A DNA stretch of 64,000 bases from Tenebrio molitor (GCF_963966145.1 NC_091050.1:1736001-1800000), one strand, 5' to 3'; counted from the first letter of the stretch, positions 13,401 through 28,400 are shown. Notes: generated from the sequence alone by a model not told the origin. Numbers and translations are program-made.

Positions 13401-16400
13401 AACCTTTTATTATCAACTGGTATTTCACAGTTTATAAGTATTGTTCTGTAATTGGTGTTCTTAAGGACAATAAAGGAATATTATTAGTGTAAAAAATGGT
13501 GGATAAGAAAAGTAAACAGTGGATGATAATGGAACGATTAAAATGGATATAAAAAAAAATCACAACCGAAATGTGATAACAACTGATAAATTTTTTAATG
13601 GAAACGTTGGCTGTAATAATGTAATCTCCAAATTCCTACCGAGATTGTGGGTGCGAATTAATTTAATTGTTGTGTTTTCAACTCGATAACAAAATTTTTA
13701 CTGTGCTAATTTACGTTGGTAATTGGTACACGATTGGAGTGCGCTAAATTGATTAAAACCAAACACAGTGTGACAACCTCTCCAATAATAATAATAAACA
13801 CGGTGGCACAAAAATACATACTATGAAACCACCATCACTATTCGATTAGTTAAGCAACGTCGCGCGTGATCAATGTTTGGATGGGCGGCTGCTGAAGAAA
13901 CCGCGTTTCGATGGTTGCATCATTTGATTTCGGTATTGTCTGCAAACAGTATGTCGTGTAAAATGTGGGCGTAATGCAAAACAAAATGATAATATTTGTG
14001 TTATCATTTTGTTATGCATGTTAAACGCTATTTATAGTGTTTTCAAAGGAGTTATCGTTACTTGATAGAAATATCCGCAATTACGGATAAATTCGGCCTC
14101 GATGCCGTGCCTCCCTTTGTAATAGTGGTTTATTTAGCGTAGCTATTAGAAAGAAGAATTAAAACGATATTTCTTCAAGCAAAGTTAAATAACATTCGAT
14201 GTGTCATTTGCAAATGAAATGTAATTGCTACGACCATCGTAGAATTTTGTTAATCATGTTCGAGTCCAGCGATTTACAACGAATTAATCAAGTATGTAGA
14301 CAATTTAGAACGAACTATGTAGTTCTACTGGTCTTTAATGGCAAAAAAGTAGAAACATGAGTGCTAACCGGTCTCTATTTTTGTGTCTGTTGACGTTATA
14401 CATCATGAGGCAAATCGAGGGAAGCTTTTGTAAAAAATTAATTGACAGAATTCCACAGGATTATAACTAATGAGGTATTTTTCAATTGAAACCCGCCAGC
14501 TAAAGCACGATTTATTACAAGTGTTCAATTGAAATGTTCATCAACACTACTTTTGAAATCAGCAATGCTAAAACGGACCAAAAAACTAACAAATTGTAAT
14601 CGCGCAAGACAAGCAACTTTGAAAATCAAAGTTACTTTAATACCAACAGAAAATCAGATTTTCATGGCTTGCTTAGATGCACATTTATATGGAATTGAGT
14701 ATACATACAGTGCGTTCGTAAAGTTCGGAATAAATTCGATAAAATTGTAAGTATTAATTTCTGAGAAAAATCGTCGAAGAGTGCAACTTTGTTTTTCAAA
14801 AGTGCATGTTGTACAGTACGTTATTTAAGTTGACAGCTTGTCGTCTCCTAATAATGACGTCATCAATATATTTTTTAAATGACAACTCTCACTTTTTTCA
14901 TCTTTTTCTGGTAGACCTTTTTAGTACTTAAACGACTAATGAAAAAAATTGATACCTTACATAACAACTTTTTTGAGAAAATGACAAATTTTACTTAAAA
15001 TATGTAACTTAATTTTTAATGTAAACATTTTAATAGACCTCAAACAAAATCAAACAAACATCTCAGGTTAACAATAAAATTTAACGCAAATGTTGAAATT
15101 GCCTCCTGCCAACTATGTATTTGGCAATCACCGACACTTTGTACACTGCGCTCAATAATGTCAGGGCTTATTTGTTTCGTTTCAGTGCGAATTCTCTACC
15201 GCAAATCGTTCTAAATTGTTTGGTCTATTAAAATTAACCTTCCATTGTAACTAAATCTATTGAAAAAAAAATTTAAGTTAAAAATTAAATTAAACTATTT
15301 GAAGTAAAATTTGTCATTTTCTCAAAAAAATTGTTATGTAAGGTGTCAATTTCTTTCATTGATCGTTTAGCTAGTACGAAGGCGTACAAGAAAAATAAGA
15401 AAAAAATGGGGGTTGTCATTTAAAAAAATTATTGATGACGTCATTATTAGGAGATGACAAGCTGTCAATATAAGCAAAGTACTGAACAATATGCACTTTT
15501 TAAAAACAAAGTTTTCTCAGAAATTAATACTTTCAGTTTTATCGAATTTATTCCGAACTTCACGAACGCACTGTAATACTGTAGACACTTCCAAACTGAA
15601 TGAGTTTTGGAAGTGTCTATAGTAACATACTGTACCAGTTTTTTTTTGCTATCCGCTATTGGCCAATTCATACGTTAACGGATCTATAAATGAATACATT
15701 TGATTCAGTAGAATTCAATTTTGATATGTTATGCCATACCTACATGTTACGGAACTATAAATCGGCCTTAATGGTATGATAAAATGTCACTCAAAAATAA
15801 TTACGTAAATGCGATGACAATTTTTAAAATCGTATTAAATTTATCGACTCGTCTATTTTAATTTTTTTTTTCTTAAACATTTCCAGTGATCGTTACATAA
15901 TTATATGTGTTGTTGGTTCTTTTGTAAGTTCTGTCATGTGTTTCAAACGCTTTCACTTGATTTCTCATTTTCATTTAACACCTGTTTTCGGTCTATCTGA
16001 TTTCGTCGTTGAAGTAAAAAAAAGTACTTATTACAAATATGGATGCTGAAGCGGATGAAAGATAGAAACCGTATAAAAATTGTATCATAATAATGTTCGC
16101 GAGATTTCAAACCGTTAGATTTTGAGCTGCCGGTGATGAAGAGCCTTCGAGTCGAAGAAGGATTAATGGTAAATCAATGTATAAAGGAATTATTGGCGCA
16201 GTTCCAGAACTTTAAATATGATCGAACAGCTAATGGGAAATTTTGTTACCGCGATGGATCGATGCGATCACATTCTTTCGTATTACCAACAACAAAATAA
16301 AATACATTCACGTTGTTTTGGCACAATGGCCACGGAAATTTTGCATTTAATTTGGTAGTTCAGCTGTCTGTTAAATTACGTTATGCTTTTCTAAGTTTGA

Positions 16401-19400
16401 GGTTATAAATAGCGTCAATGTCTAGTGCATTGTTGTGAGTTTTACTAGTTTGCAATAGAAGAATACCCAGACATGGCGGGAAATTCAGCAACACGTCTCA
16501 TTAAAAAAAATCTTGAATCGACCAAAGATTCTCGACGTTAACAAGACTGTAAAATATAATGTAGTACGCGTGTCCAATCGCGCATTATGTTGTTGAAAAG
16601 AGGTACTATTTGCATTTGCTTTCAAATGGAAATGCAACAGGTTCCAGATAAATATTCCAGTCATATTTTTCAGCTTAAACATCGCCTCCAACCGTCTTCA
16701 TTTCCATCTAAACATCTCACATTATTGTATTTTACGCCGGTTCACTCCCGTCGTTCTAACCACCTTCCCCCAACCACTGACGTTACACGAACCTCGCAAT
16801 ACATATTTTCGCAAAACGAAAGAAATCACTTCCAGATGCCGTTTTCTTTATTAACAACACTTGCCGTGTTGTTGGAACGTCTCCAGACTCTTAGTCTGTG
16901 GCCTCCACTCCTGCAAACCTTCCCTAAAAAATCTCCACGAACGCGAAACCCAGCCAACATATGTTTTTGGTCCACCTGTATTCGGCGGATTTTTTAATTG
17001 CCTCCCACGCGATCTACGTTATATTTCCCTCCCAGTTTACGGAAACATCTCCTCTTAAAACCACAAATAAGAAACGGCGGAGTTTGTTCGGGATTGTTTG
17101 CGGCTGCATACGGAGACCCTAATTCAATTTTGTTTAATGCAATGATTAATCTCTGGCAGCTTCCCTCGTCTCTCTCCTACAACATCCTTTTAATCCCGTT
17201 CCATTAGCGCTAATTCTTGGGCCTCGTTATTTATAAACATTTTCGTTAGAGCGGCGCGAATAAGATCGCTTTGACGCCCGACGAATGCCTCTTCGTGTTG
17301 CACCAAGAGTGGTACCGCGAGGAGGATCCTGCAGGACTCGCATCCGAAGACTTAACACACTTGTTTTCGCCCAAACAACTTTACAATTCACAGTTAAATT
17401 CCGTTGCAGCCCGGAAGCGTTGATGACAATCCAAAATCCAATTATAAAATATGTTTCAACACAAGGGATTCAAGATCAGATGAAAATTAATTTGCTGTCA
17501 CTCTACTGCAGCGCGGAAAGTTGTCATTGTGTTATTACGTTGGCACAAAATGTCTCCACTACACGACCTGAAAGCCAATCCAAAGCACTTCGCTGTATCA
17601 AATCCGGGAGTAAATCACCCCCGACACCGAAAAGCTCTCCAGTCTCCCCTTTCTCCCGTGGTGAAACGTCCATCCGGGGCGACCCTAATGACTCGTCGGT
17701 GTTGCACGCCGGGAAACGCGCCTTGTCATCGGCGGGAAGTCTCCTCGGCGTCGCGTCAATCTTTCCTCCACCCCCGTCACGCCCGCTCGTTGTCATCAAT
17801 GGAGATTTATTCGTGGATCGCCTTTTCTGTTTTAATCCAATTAATTTAAATTGTCGCACAGAGTGTAGGAGAGCGCGCCTCCGTTCCACATCCCGGACCA
17901 GAGATGCTTCACCACATGGGGGACGTTCGTTTCCGACCAAGACAACGGCAGAGATCTGTTTTGAATCCATTCCGTTATTGTCGATTAGATGGCGAAAACG
18001 ACCAACGGAAAGACTTCAAAAATATCTGAAGGGGGATCAAAATGTATTTCTGTGATTCCATGACGTTGTTAACCGATCACAAAAATATCTTTATTACTTA
18101 TCGACCGATAACGACTACTGGATACACAACAAATGCACCACAATCTCCTCCAAAACCAGTATTTACAAACACAAGATTATTTTTGTTATTCGACATTTAT
18201 TATTATATGGACATAATTAAATGGAATAACTGCAAGCAATAAAAACATCTGCTGCGATTTTTTATTACATCTGCTACATTCATGTTATGCGACTGGACGA
18301 ACTGATGCCAAAAGTGGAATGCCAGTTTGGCATTTAAAATATGATTCTGTAGTAAATTTGTATAAATACAGAACAGTTAACGTCAGAATTTATTAGAAAA
18401 GAAAAGGAACTGGTGGTTCGAGAGAATAGTATATTACGTAACGATAGTGTATTGGTGTCTAATACTCACTCCTTTATTCGGTGAGTAATAGCCATTAGAC
18501 GCGAGTGGATACGATACTTTTTTGACGACGTACAAATGATGCCATTTCAAAAGGAACGGCAACTTCATAGTCTAGGAAATGGAATTTTGCACAACCGGTT
18601 ATTACTTCTATTTAACGGGAGGATAAAAATATTTTCTCAAAAATTTCAACGGTAAAAGAAAATTGTTGGCTTCACCTATTGCAGGAACAGGCTTCAACTT
18701 CTAGTTTCGTGGCAATCTGCCATTCATTCCTTCAGACAATCTATTTTTCCTGCCCCGGTGACAGGTCAGCAGTTTTAAATAAATTCGTAATTTCAAATAG
18801 ATTATTTTTTTGTCAGTACTTATCTTTAATGTCACGGAAGTCAAAGATGGTTTGGATTATTTGAAATAAAAAAAAGTGCTGAGCTGAGTTCACGTGATGA
18901 CGAGATTGAGGAAAGCCAATAGTGGGTAAATTCCATCTTTCCTCTTAACACAAATATTTGAGAAATCTGCGTTGTATCCTTCCAATATTAGTGGTACATG
19001 TTCACCGATGTGAAAACTAAATTATGTTGAAACAATATATTCTCGAGCAAATGCGGCAAATAAGAAGATAACGATGTGATAACTTGAAAAAACACAATTG
19101 ATCTGACGTGCAAACGTCGGCTTCAAGCGGAGTGAAATACCAAAAACGCAAATAAATTTAGGTCTACATAGTACAGAACCTGTCAGGATAATCAACCGAG
19201 AACATTGGTAGAAATACTGAACAAGAAAGGTCCCAGGACCGAGCCGTGCGGCGCCCCATGCAAAAGAAAACCCACTTAATTCAGATCGAAGCGAATTACG
19301 ATGATGCTTGTGCGACACAAACATAATAAAACAAATTTCTGTTTAACACCACAAAACGCCACGTTTTTCTCGCTTCTGATCGCCCTCACGTGATCGCATT

Positions 19401-22400
19401 TTGAAACGTACAACATCGTATCACCTGTTCGATTTTGCAATTTGAAACCTGTTTTAAACAGTACAATACCGATTCAATTGATTCTGTCAGTGTAAAGCAA
19501 TCGATTTCGCAATTTATAATGATACTGGTGAAATAAAATATTTAGGTTCTTTCCGTTTAAACCTTCACCACTACCAACCACTATGTAATTCACCTCAGCG
19601 GAGTGGCAATTACGGAGATATATTTTTAATGCGCGTAATGTTGTTCGATCTTTCAGCATTCAACGACGATTCCCGTTCAATAAGGTATCATCAATTTTTT
19701 CTAACCAAAAACAACACCACGCCTTTTGATTCGTTTTTATTTAAGTAATTCTCCATCAACTCGGAAAATATTTATACTGGCTTGTTTACATACATAAATG
19801 AATTTGATTTCCTTTTTTTTTGTACAATGTGATCTTTCTAATAGTTTATTATTAATACAAAAAAGGGAGCACGGAATCGAGGCCAGATTTCATTTAATCA
19901 TTGCGGATACTTCCATCAAGTAATGATAATTACTACTATCACGATCACAATCACGAAAAAAAAAAAAAAGAAACGTCTTTGGTGTTTTTTTTTTTCCAAA
20001 ACTAATTCTCATTTTGACATTTGTTCGTTTTCTAAATTTACAGCTACTTCTTCGCCGCCGCCAAATTCTTTCTCGCTACTTTGCAAACCTTCAAATGTCT
20101 ATCCACGTACACATTTTCTGTTTTCTTCCTTGACATTCCAATTTGCGATCCTAAACCGGGACACGTTCTTGGACTTCCACGCAAACGGAAAACTACCGTC
20201 CGAAAATATTCCGAAAAAAATGTAGATGCCAATCGGTCGCTTCAGCCACCTTCGGACGCAAGAATTCGCCGAACATCTCGCATCTCCAACCTCTGCCAAG
20301 ATTTGCACCATAAATTTGGCCGTGTGCATCCGACGCATAACTTTATTGCCTCTGGTATTCGCTGTTTTGACATTTTCGGATAATTCGAAAGGCGACATTT
20401 CGCAACTCCGAACTCTCAAAGTCGACGGTGTCGAAAAACGGCGAACAAAAGTCCGACTGTTGGGACGAGGTGCTTGACCCCTTCTATTTCGGCCAGGAAT
20501 TAAATAATTCACCCGAAAAGCTAGACACCCGAAAGAAAAAACACGACAATGGCTGCCAGCATGTGACGGTCTATTTTCGAAAATTGGGACCGGTTGCGAA
20601 TCGCAAAACCGCAGAAGGTGGGGTTTCGATGCAATTTTCGGATTGAAGCATCCGATCGATCAAAATTTTGGACGACCATCCAAAAAGCTGCCGACGGAGG
20701 CGATTTATGGACCACGGAGGGTGCACCGATCCTTGCCAAAACCGAAAACATTTATCTCTTGGACACCTAGAGGTGCAGGTGCGGTCGTACCGAGGTGATC
20801 CGTGTTGACGCGAAACAACCAAAACACTCGTAAAGCTCCAACAAAAGCTGTAAAAACTTGGGTGGAAATAGATCAGCAGTCAAAATAACACATCGATTAC
20901 GCTTTATTAACTAGTTCGTTGTGCAGATGGGTCACGATATTTTTAAGATACCGTTGACCCATTCCCCCCGTTTGGGGTGTTGGTCCTCCCGAGGGTCGGT
21001 ACTACTCCACGAGCCCATCGACTCGTGATCGACCAACGGAAACTTCCCAACTGACAACGTTTTGTTTTGGCGCATTGTTTCCAACATGTGACGACAAGTT
21101 TTGGGCGAAAACGAAACAGCCAAATCGATTTTCGGCGGCAAATAAAAATAACTGAACCGGACAGAAGCGGTTCCTGTTCGTGGTTATTTTGGAACATCGG
21201 AAGGGGAAAAATCGTTTCATCAAAATTTTTATCGGTGCAACCGGATCGAGACAAGATTGTATTAAAAAAACTGTCTGTTGTGACAGGCAGCGGAAAAACA
21301 ATCTCGACGTCCTCTTTTTGTTGTTCTAAGGTGTGTCAATCGGTGATTCGAAAGCGCGATAAGTTGTCTCAAGATGTCAGTTAAGTTGAGTGACTTAATA
21401 CATTTTAAAGAGTATCTTCGACTTTTCAGTGTTGCCTCCATGGAGGTCTCGGTCGACCAACAATTATTATCAACATTGAAACGTCGGTTCTTCATCTTGA
21501 TGGCTAAAACAAATCTGCCAATGCGAGGCTGTCATTGCGATTGTTAGAATTCGTCAACTCGGTTTTAGATTGCATCGTGCACCTTACTCGCCAGACTTGG
21601 CCCTGTCGGAGTTTGGATTGTTTCCAAAAATGAAAAAAATTCACGCTGGGAAGAATTTGGATTTCGTGGAGAAAATTTTTGGAATTCCTTAACCAAATCC
21701 AGCTTCCTCGAGACGCTTTCATCGCACAAAATCGCGATCCGTGCTTCAATAAGCGATCAACAAGATATAGGGTTTTAACGTGACTCTGGCGGGTAACGTA
21801 ATTAAAGAGTACTAATCACAAAATCACCGAAGCGGCTGTTGCGCTTTACTTTGTGTTGAGTAATAGGGGAGAGTTCGCATTTTAGTAAAGCCGCTTGGTG
21901 AATAACAAACCGAACATCTGGTTTGTAGACAGGTACAAAAAGCTCATAAGAATAAGAGAAATATGTTGCGATATATAACTTAGAGATGCATTTGCAATAC
22001 GATGTTACACATTGGACAAACAACAGTGTCGCAAGACCTCTTAATTTAAATTTTATTTTTTTATTGGTTGACCCGCCAGAGTCACGTTAAAACCCTATAA
22101 CCGGAAAATTCTAGAATTTGGGTCACCATACGAAACTGTATCCACCTGATAATTTACAAGCCGATAAGATAAATAAACGTGAGGAAGCAAAATTTTCGAG
22201 TAAAAACTCCTCGTTCGTACCAGGTGGACCCAATAATCGTACCGATTCTAAGAAAGACAGCAATAAAAAGAAGAAAAACATTCCAACGAGGGGAGAGTGA
22301 AAAACTGTGAAAATTCTGATATAATTTTTTTGCGAACCACTTATCGATCGCACGACAACGAGAGTGAGTCACAAGAACTGTCGCAACTCCTCGACCGAGT

Positions 22401-25400
22401 GGCATTTGGGTGTCGGAGTTGCGCAAGAACCTCCATCCAAATCCACCGTTGTGGTTATCGTCGACATCATCTCGTTATCTGCGCTCCTGTTAAGTCTTCG
22501 GGATTACAAAAGCGCAATTATCGCGGCTCATCGGCTGCCGGTACGACAAGTCCAGAAGGTTTCCAGTACCAATTAGACTAAATTAACGCCACCGCCAAGA
22601 CCTCAACACCAATTAGACGCACTAATTAGCCCCGAAAATCTAATTGGACGACGTCCCGTGCGGTTTATCCATCGAATTAAGCCGGTACCTGGACCTGCTC
22701 AGCCCCATTAGCGCGCTCGCGCGACAGCACGGGGCCGAAGACGCCCTCCTGCGTGACGCCACCCTCGCGTGATCCATTGTCATCGTGCAATGTTGACAGA
22801 GAGATACGCATCGGGATCGATAGTTCAACGACCCTACGAAATCATTCGAGGGGTACTACTCACCACGTGCTTCTTGCAGATCTGCATCACCGTCTTCCAC
22901 GTCACCTCGTACAGGAGTTTGGTCTGAGTGATGAAGGTCTTCTCCTTCGAGGCCACCAGGCTGGCCATGCAGTGGTAGCACTGTTCTTCTGCAAAACGAA
23001 ATTTTCAATTTTACAAACGATCCAAAGCACGTGGAACCGCCACGAGTGAGATGTGTGCGGTGAATTGCACAAATCAAATTTACGTCGAGGTGCTAATCCG
23101 TTTCTGAACGTCCTCAAATGAGAATTAGCTGTTCGGATATGTCAAACAAATAAACTAAAAATCGTGATCGTCGCAACATTCCAAGCCGCTTTGTTTTTGC
23201 GTTCGTGATGGTTGAAAAAGTATGGGACACCGCAGGGATCTCCTGTCGGTCCACTCTTATTTCCTCTTAAATCTTATCTCGGATTAAAGTTGTCCAAGAT
23301 TTGTTAACTGTACAAATTAGTCACAAATGATATAATCTTATATGATTTAAATTTAACTGTTAATTATGTATCACTTTCACCACTACTGGTCACGTGGGAA
23401 TTATCGTGCACGTAAACAGTGTTCTACATGCAAGACAATTAAGTGATTTACTGATGTTCTAAACCTATAATAAAACTTTATCTCACATTTCTATCTCTAA
23501 TGTGCTAATCATTGTTTTGTTTTTATCTTTCCATCGAGGTAACTGTATCCTCAACTCTTAACCAACAATTAAAATTCCACTTGTTTCTTCACGTAAATTC
23601 GGTAAAACTACTTTTAACTTTGAAAAATGTTCTTCTTTTCCATTTCGTTGTGTTTCCTTCGGTGCTTGCTCATTCTGCCACGTTAAAAACGTAAGAATTT
23701 AAAGCATTCGGATGGCTGACGGATAACGAGATTATTTGTCAAACCAAATTACTAATTAATTCTGTGGTAGCAGCAAGTGCTAATTGCAAAAAACATTTAT
23801 GGACATTATAGACCTATTACCGCACGGTTTCTCTGACACGTTTATGTATGAGTCGGAATTATTAATTTGATTTTTCTACATTTAACATCACGTAACTGGT
23901 TAGAAGAATCTGTTTACATTGTTATTTAAAAAAAAATTAATGGTGACTGTGACAATGCCAACATTTTATCTGCAAAATCTGAATGTTTTTTCGTGAATAT
24001 CTGAGGCCAAAATGAAGGACGTGACATTTTTGCTAGATCACAGATACGTCAAATTTTAAGAGGAAATGTCAGAGATTTAACATCTCATCAAAGCAAGCCT
24101 GCAAACTATTTTCTGGAGATATTATTTTCTTGGAGATACTGGACATTATACGCTTGCAAACACAGCAAACACCTCCCCGATTGATCATTCCTTTTTTTTC
24201 TAAATAATTTGAATTTCTTACTTTCAAAAAGCCGATTTTACACGTCGTCAAATACGAAACTGTTTGTTTACAAACTGAAAAACGCCGCGCTCCGCCGCTT
24301 GGTGTCGCGTCAATCGATGTCGGGCAAGCCTATAACCGCGTTTGCACATTTTTGTTAAATTTACCTGCACCAAAAATAACATACAATACAAATTTCATTA
24401 AATTTGCACGAATTAATTAAATAAAGTAATTTCATGTTGATTTATAATAAAACCCAGTTCAAAGTAACATCTTGGTAATTATGTAAATAACTAGATATTA
24501 ATCCATTATAAAATACGTAATCATTTTTAATAATAAGACATACCTGCATAATATGTACTACAATTTCCTGATTGTTGACAGTGATGTTTGTCATTGTTGT
24601 GACAATAAGTTATGGAAATATCATTAAATTATTCAAATGTATTTGAATTAGTAAACTTCAAAATGAATTTTTTTTAAATTTTCACGTGAAGAGCGGAACG
24701 TTATACGATTTTTTGTTAAATCTACTGTTCTAATTGTTTTGTAGAGTAAATTTGGGTTTTGTCAAAAAATATCAATCGAGGACGTAGGTTGTTTCTAACT
24801 AACATCAACAATTTCAGCCAAGTACCAAACCCGAATGGTTTTGTAAAGAGGACTCAACATACAAGTGTGGATGTTCGCAAGCTTTACGAATTCACATATC
24901 GCCTTTTATAAGACCAAGCTTCATCAGTAAAAAAAGTTTAGTTTGGGGTTGCATCATCATTACGCATTCACTGAAGTCTTTGTGCCAGATCACCAACTAA
25001 CAGTTCAGGAACTGAAGTGGTAAAGACATAAAAGTAAATGTTTTGTTTTATTGTGGGGCATGAGGTGAAATTCTTCTACGTAAAGAAAATATCTCCTACA
25101 AATTTTACATTGGAAAAAGGCGTCAGAATTACCACGGTTGGTTCTACTTTTTTTATTTTGTTTATGTATGGCCTTTGGCAATACATTGCCCAATAAGAAT
25201 CAAATCCTTGTAAAGTTATTCGACAACAAAATCTGAAATTATATCTTCAAAAGTTCACCGTTACAGCTATAAAGATAAAAAACACTACACTTAGCATGTT
25301 CTAGGGGCAATAACTTGTTAATGTGTGATTTACCATAGTTTATAATAACTTTTCGATTTATTTTTAATCGAGCAAACTTGTTTTGATTCTTGTCTGCCCC

Positions 25401-28400
25401 AGCACAATTTTTTTTTAAACAAAATTCAAATTAAGTAATTAATTAAGTTCAATTATTTTGTCAAATTACGTATTTCAAGGTTTAGCCTTTGAAATCTTAG
25501 CCCTTGGTGCAAAGAAGCCATCGATTTCATTAATGTCATCGGAAACCGACTTATTGCGGAATCAGGCGATTCAAAATCGAAGAAATTCCTTTTTGAGAGG
25601 ATTTCCCTTGCCATTCAACGTGGAAACGCTGCAAGCATTCGGTGCCCTTTTCCAGATTCCGCACTATTATCGGAAATTATTGTATTGTAAAACAAAAATG
25701 TTATGTACTGAAGTTGATTAATTATATTTTATTCTAATAATAATTAAGTAATTGTATTAAATCCTTAACGTGGTTAAACTTAAAAGATATTGACAAACAT
25801 TTGTTCTGAAATAACAGCAATTTTCTGCATGTCAAGTAAATAACTAAAACCATCAAGTACTCTTCGTTTTCTTCATCTCCTTTTCAATTGTTTAACTAAT
25901 TTAACTGATAGTTGTTTATAATAGACTTATTGCAGAATTTTTTTTCTTCAAATAATTTGTGTATTTTGTTTTGAACCATCAGTCACTTTTAGTGTTGTTT
26001 CCCATTTAAATGCGAACTACTGAGTTTGTGACAACACAATACTGCTGAGTTTGTTACAACACGGTGCTGCTGAGTTTGTGACAACACAATTCTCATCAAT
26101 TTTTTTTATCCGTCCTGTAGCTACATACCCAAAACTTTTGAGAGAAACATTCATTTGCATTTCTTCCACCACAAATAATTAGATTTTTGTGCGGGAATTA
26201 ACCGCTTTCGAACCACCGTGTATATCGATGACAGAATCGTCATCGCTCCGCTGATAACGCATCCAACACCAGCAAACAACAAACAGCATTAATTAAAACG
26301 TTCCAAGATAAAACGCGATAATGGAGCGAGGCGGAATTGTAAAAATTACGTTTCATCTGGCGCAATAACACTTTGTCGCTAAATAATTTACATATGTTCG
26401 CATAATTTCCTCGGATTAATAGAATTGCGCGAGTGCGAGAGTGATGTCATCGCGGCGGCGACAAAATTATCGTCGCTGCCGTTTGACGTCGTCCTTTTGC
26501 GTCCGCGAGGAAAAGCCAGCACAAAAAAAAGGATCCGACGCCCTCCGGACGAAAATATCTCGGTAATTAGTGCGTTAATTGACACGGTTCGGTGGTAATT
26601 AATTTGTGAATTCTGCTACTTTCGGGCGATTAATCGCGAGGTAATTGGGCGAGCACTTCAGAAAATGCGACGCCCACGTTGCCGACGGAATTTATTGTTG
26701 TTGCGTAAAATTCACCGGGAATTGTGTCACGCCGGCGGAGTCGCTGCCCGTTCAGGTGGACCCGACGGGGGTTGGAGGTCACCCCAACAATCCGCCACTA
26801 GTTGACGTCGTCTTGACACAGAAATGCGAAAAGTTGCGTCAGTTGTGCCAATTATTCGGAGCAGGGTGGTGACGCGCATCATCCTGTTGAAATATTTTTC
26901 GACGCGTAGAAACGTTGGAAACGCACCCAGTCCATATGCTGGGGGTTGCCATTATGTGGGAACCGGTTCCGTCCTGCTATAACGGTTGGAGTAAGAATTG
27001 GAATTCTTGTGATAATTGGGTATGGAGCTAGAAAACGAAATCACTAAGATGCACTATGTGACGATACCATTGACAACGCAATGGTACCAAAGATTTAATG
27101 AAATTGGTAATCGATTAATTACGACGTCCCAGAACATGAACAAGCGCAGAAAATTCTTCTAATGGTTTATTACCCACTTTTTTCCAAATGTCATGCATCC
27201 AAATCTAGCAGAAGAAATTATTTGATTTCGACAGGATGGAGCTCCCCCGCATTGTAGACGTAAAGTACGTAATTACTTAAACAACGCATTTCCTGAAAAA
27301 CGGATTGGGAGACGAGAAACTATGAACAGCTGGCCACATCCCCGGATCTGAACCCTCTAGACTTCTTGTGGCCGATATTCGACGAGCAGCGTCCACACCA
27401 GCAGACCAGAATGTCTGAGTGATTTAGAACAGCGTACTGAAAATGAAATCAGAAATATTCCTTAAAGCTGGTTAAATACTACATTAGAAAGTTTTATCCG
27501 TTGGTGAGTTTCAATGGTGTGGAGATCTCTGCAGTTCTTCTCTTTCGGCATTCTTGCAGGAACGGTTTTAGCAGGACGGAACCGGTTCCAACATAACAGC
27601 AACCTTGTATGTACTACTGATTATTTTGTTTTCAATTTTTACGATCCAAACATAAACTACTATTTTACAAAAATATACAGAATCTTAATAATAACAATAC
27701 GAATTTCTTCCTGTTGACGCAAAACACACGAAGTCAAGGTACTTTCTCTATTAACGGTGGTTCTCAAGATGTCCACCCTTTCCTTCATCACTTTGCTTTT
27801 CGATTTAATTGATTTGCCACCATTTTGATATTTTTTTCCCACCGCATCATCGGCATTTATTAATACTCGTTCTAAGATAAAACGGTAAAAATCCGTAGAC
27901 GAATGTCTTGGGATGTGTCCGTATCAAATGTACACAGACAAATTCCTTATCTGAAATAAATTTCCTACATAGAAGCGACAAAACAAAAGAATCAATAGTC
28001 TGACCTTCCGAACAAAGAGACGAACAATGAACCCTCACAGGTGTTGTTGATAAATCGAAAATAGTATAATACCGAAATTCGCCCAGAAACGTTCCTTGTT
28101 GTATCGAATACAATCGAACGGAGAAGTAATAGAGCATCAATAGAAAAAATTAACAATGAATAAATAACCAGATAAGCGAACTGTGACCTTTCCAATGGAA
28201 TATTAACAGACGCGTTCTCTACACAACAATAATTTAATAGTTCAAACCGTATTAAATCTATTAGTTTTTATACTCCACGTTGTACAATTACTGCAACACA
28301 ACTTTTGCAACAATGGGAAAAACAGTATGTAACGTAAAAAATTGAGGAAAACATTTAATCTCTTTTGAGATAAATATAGGAGGTCCCAAAAGTACCGCCT

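Larger units (their letters stand above)
12425..22863 (-). other. sky: sky intron 2
   Basis: 10.4 kb. It contains transposase relics (12690-13250, 16485-16691, 21540-21693), the foldback element 14708-15573, an RT fragment (19120-19262) and the MITE 21770-22095. A 256-codon frame at 17285-18055 has no recognisable domain. Confidence 0.85.

Noticed and set aside
17305..17340. Fourth reverse-transcriptase box (DPPRGTTLGA)
   Set aside because: The leading Gly is missing and no other RT block is near. Kept only as a note in a finding.
20044..20512. Cluster of 60-137 codon frames on both strands
   Set aside because: Overlapping frames in moderately GC-rich intron DNA; no motif and no splice logic.
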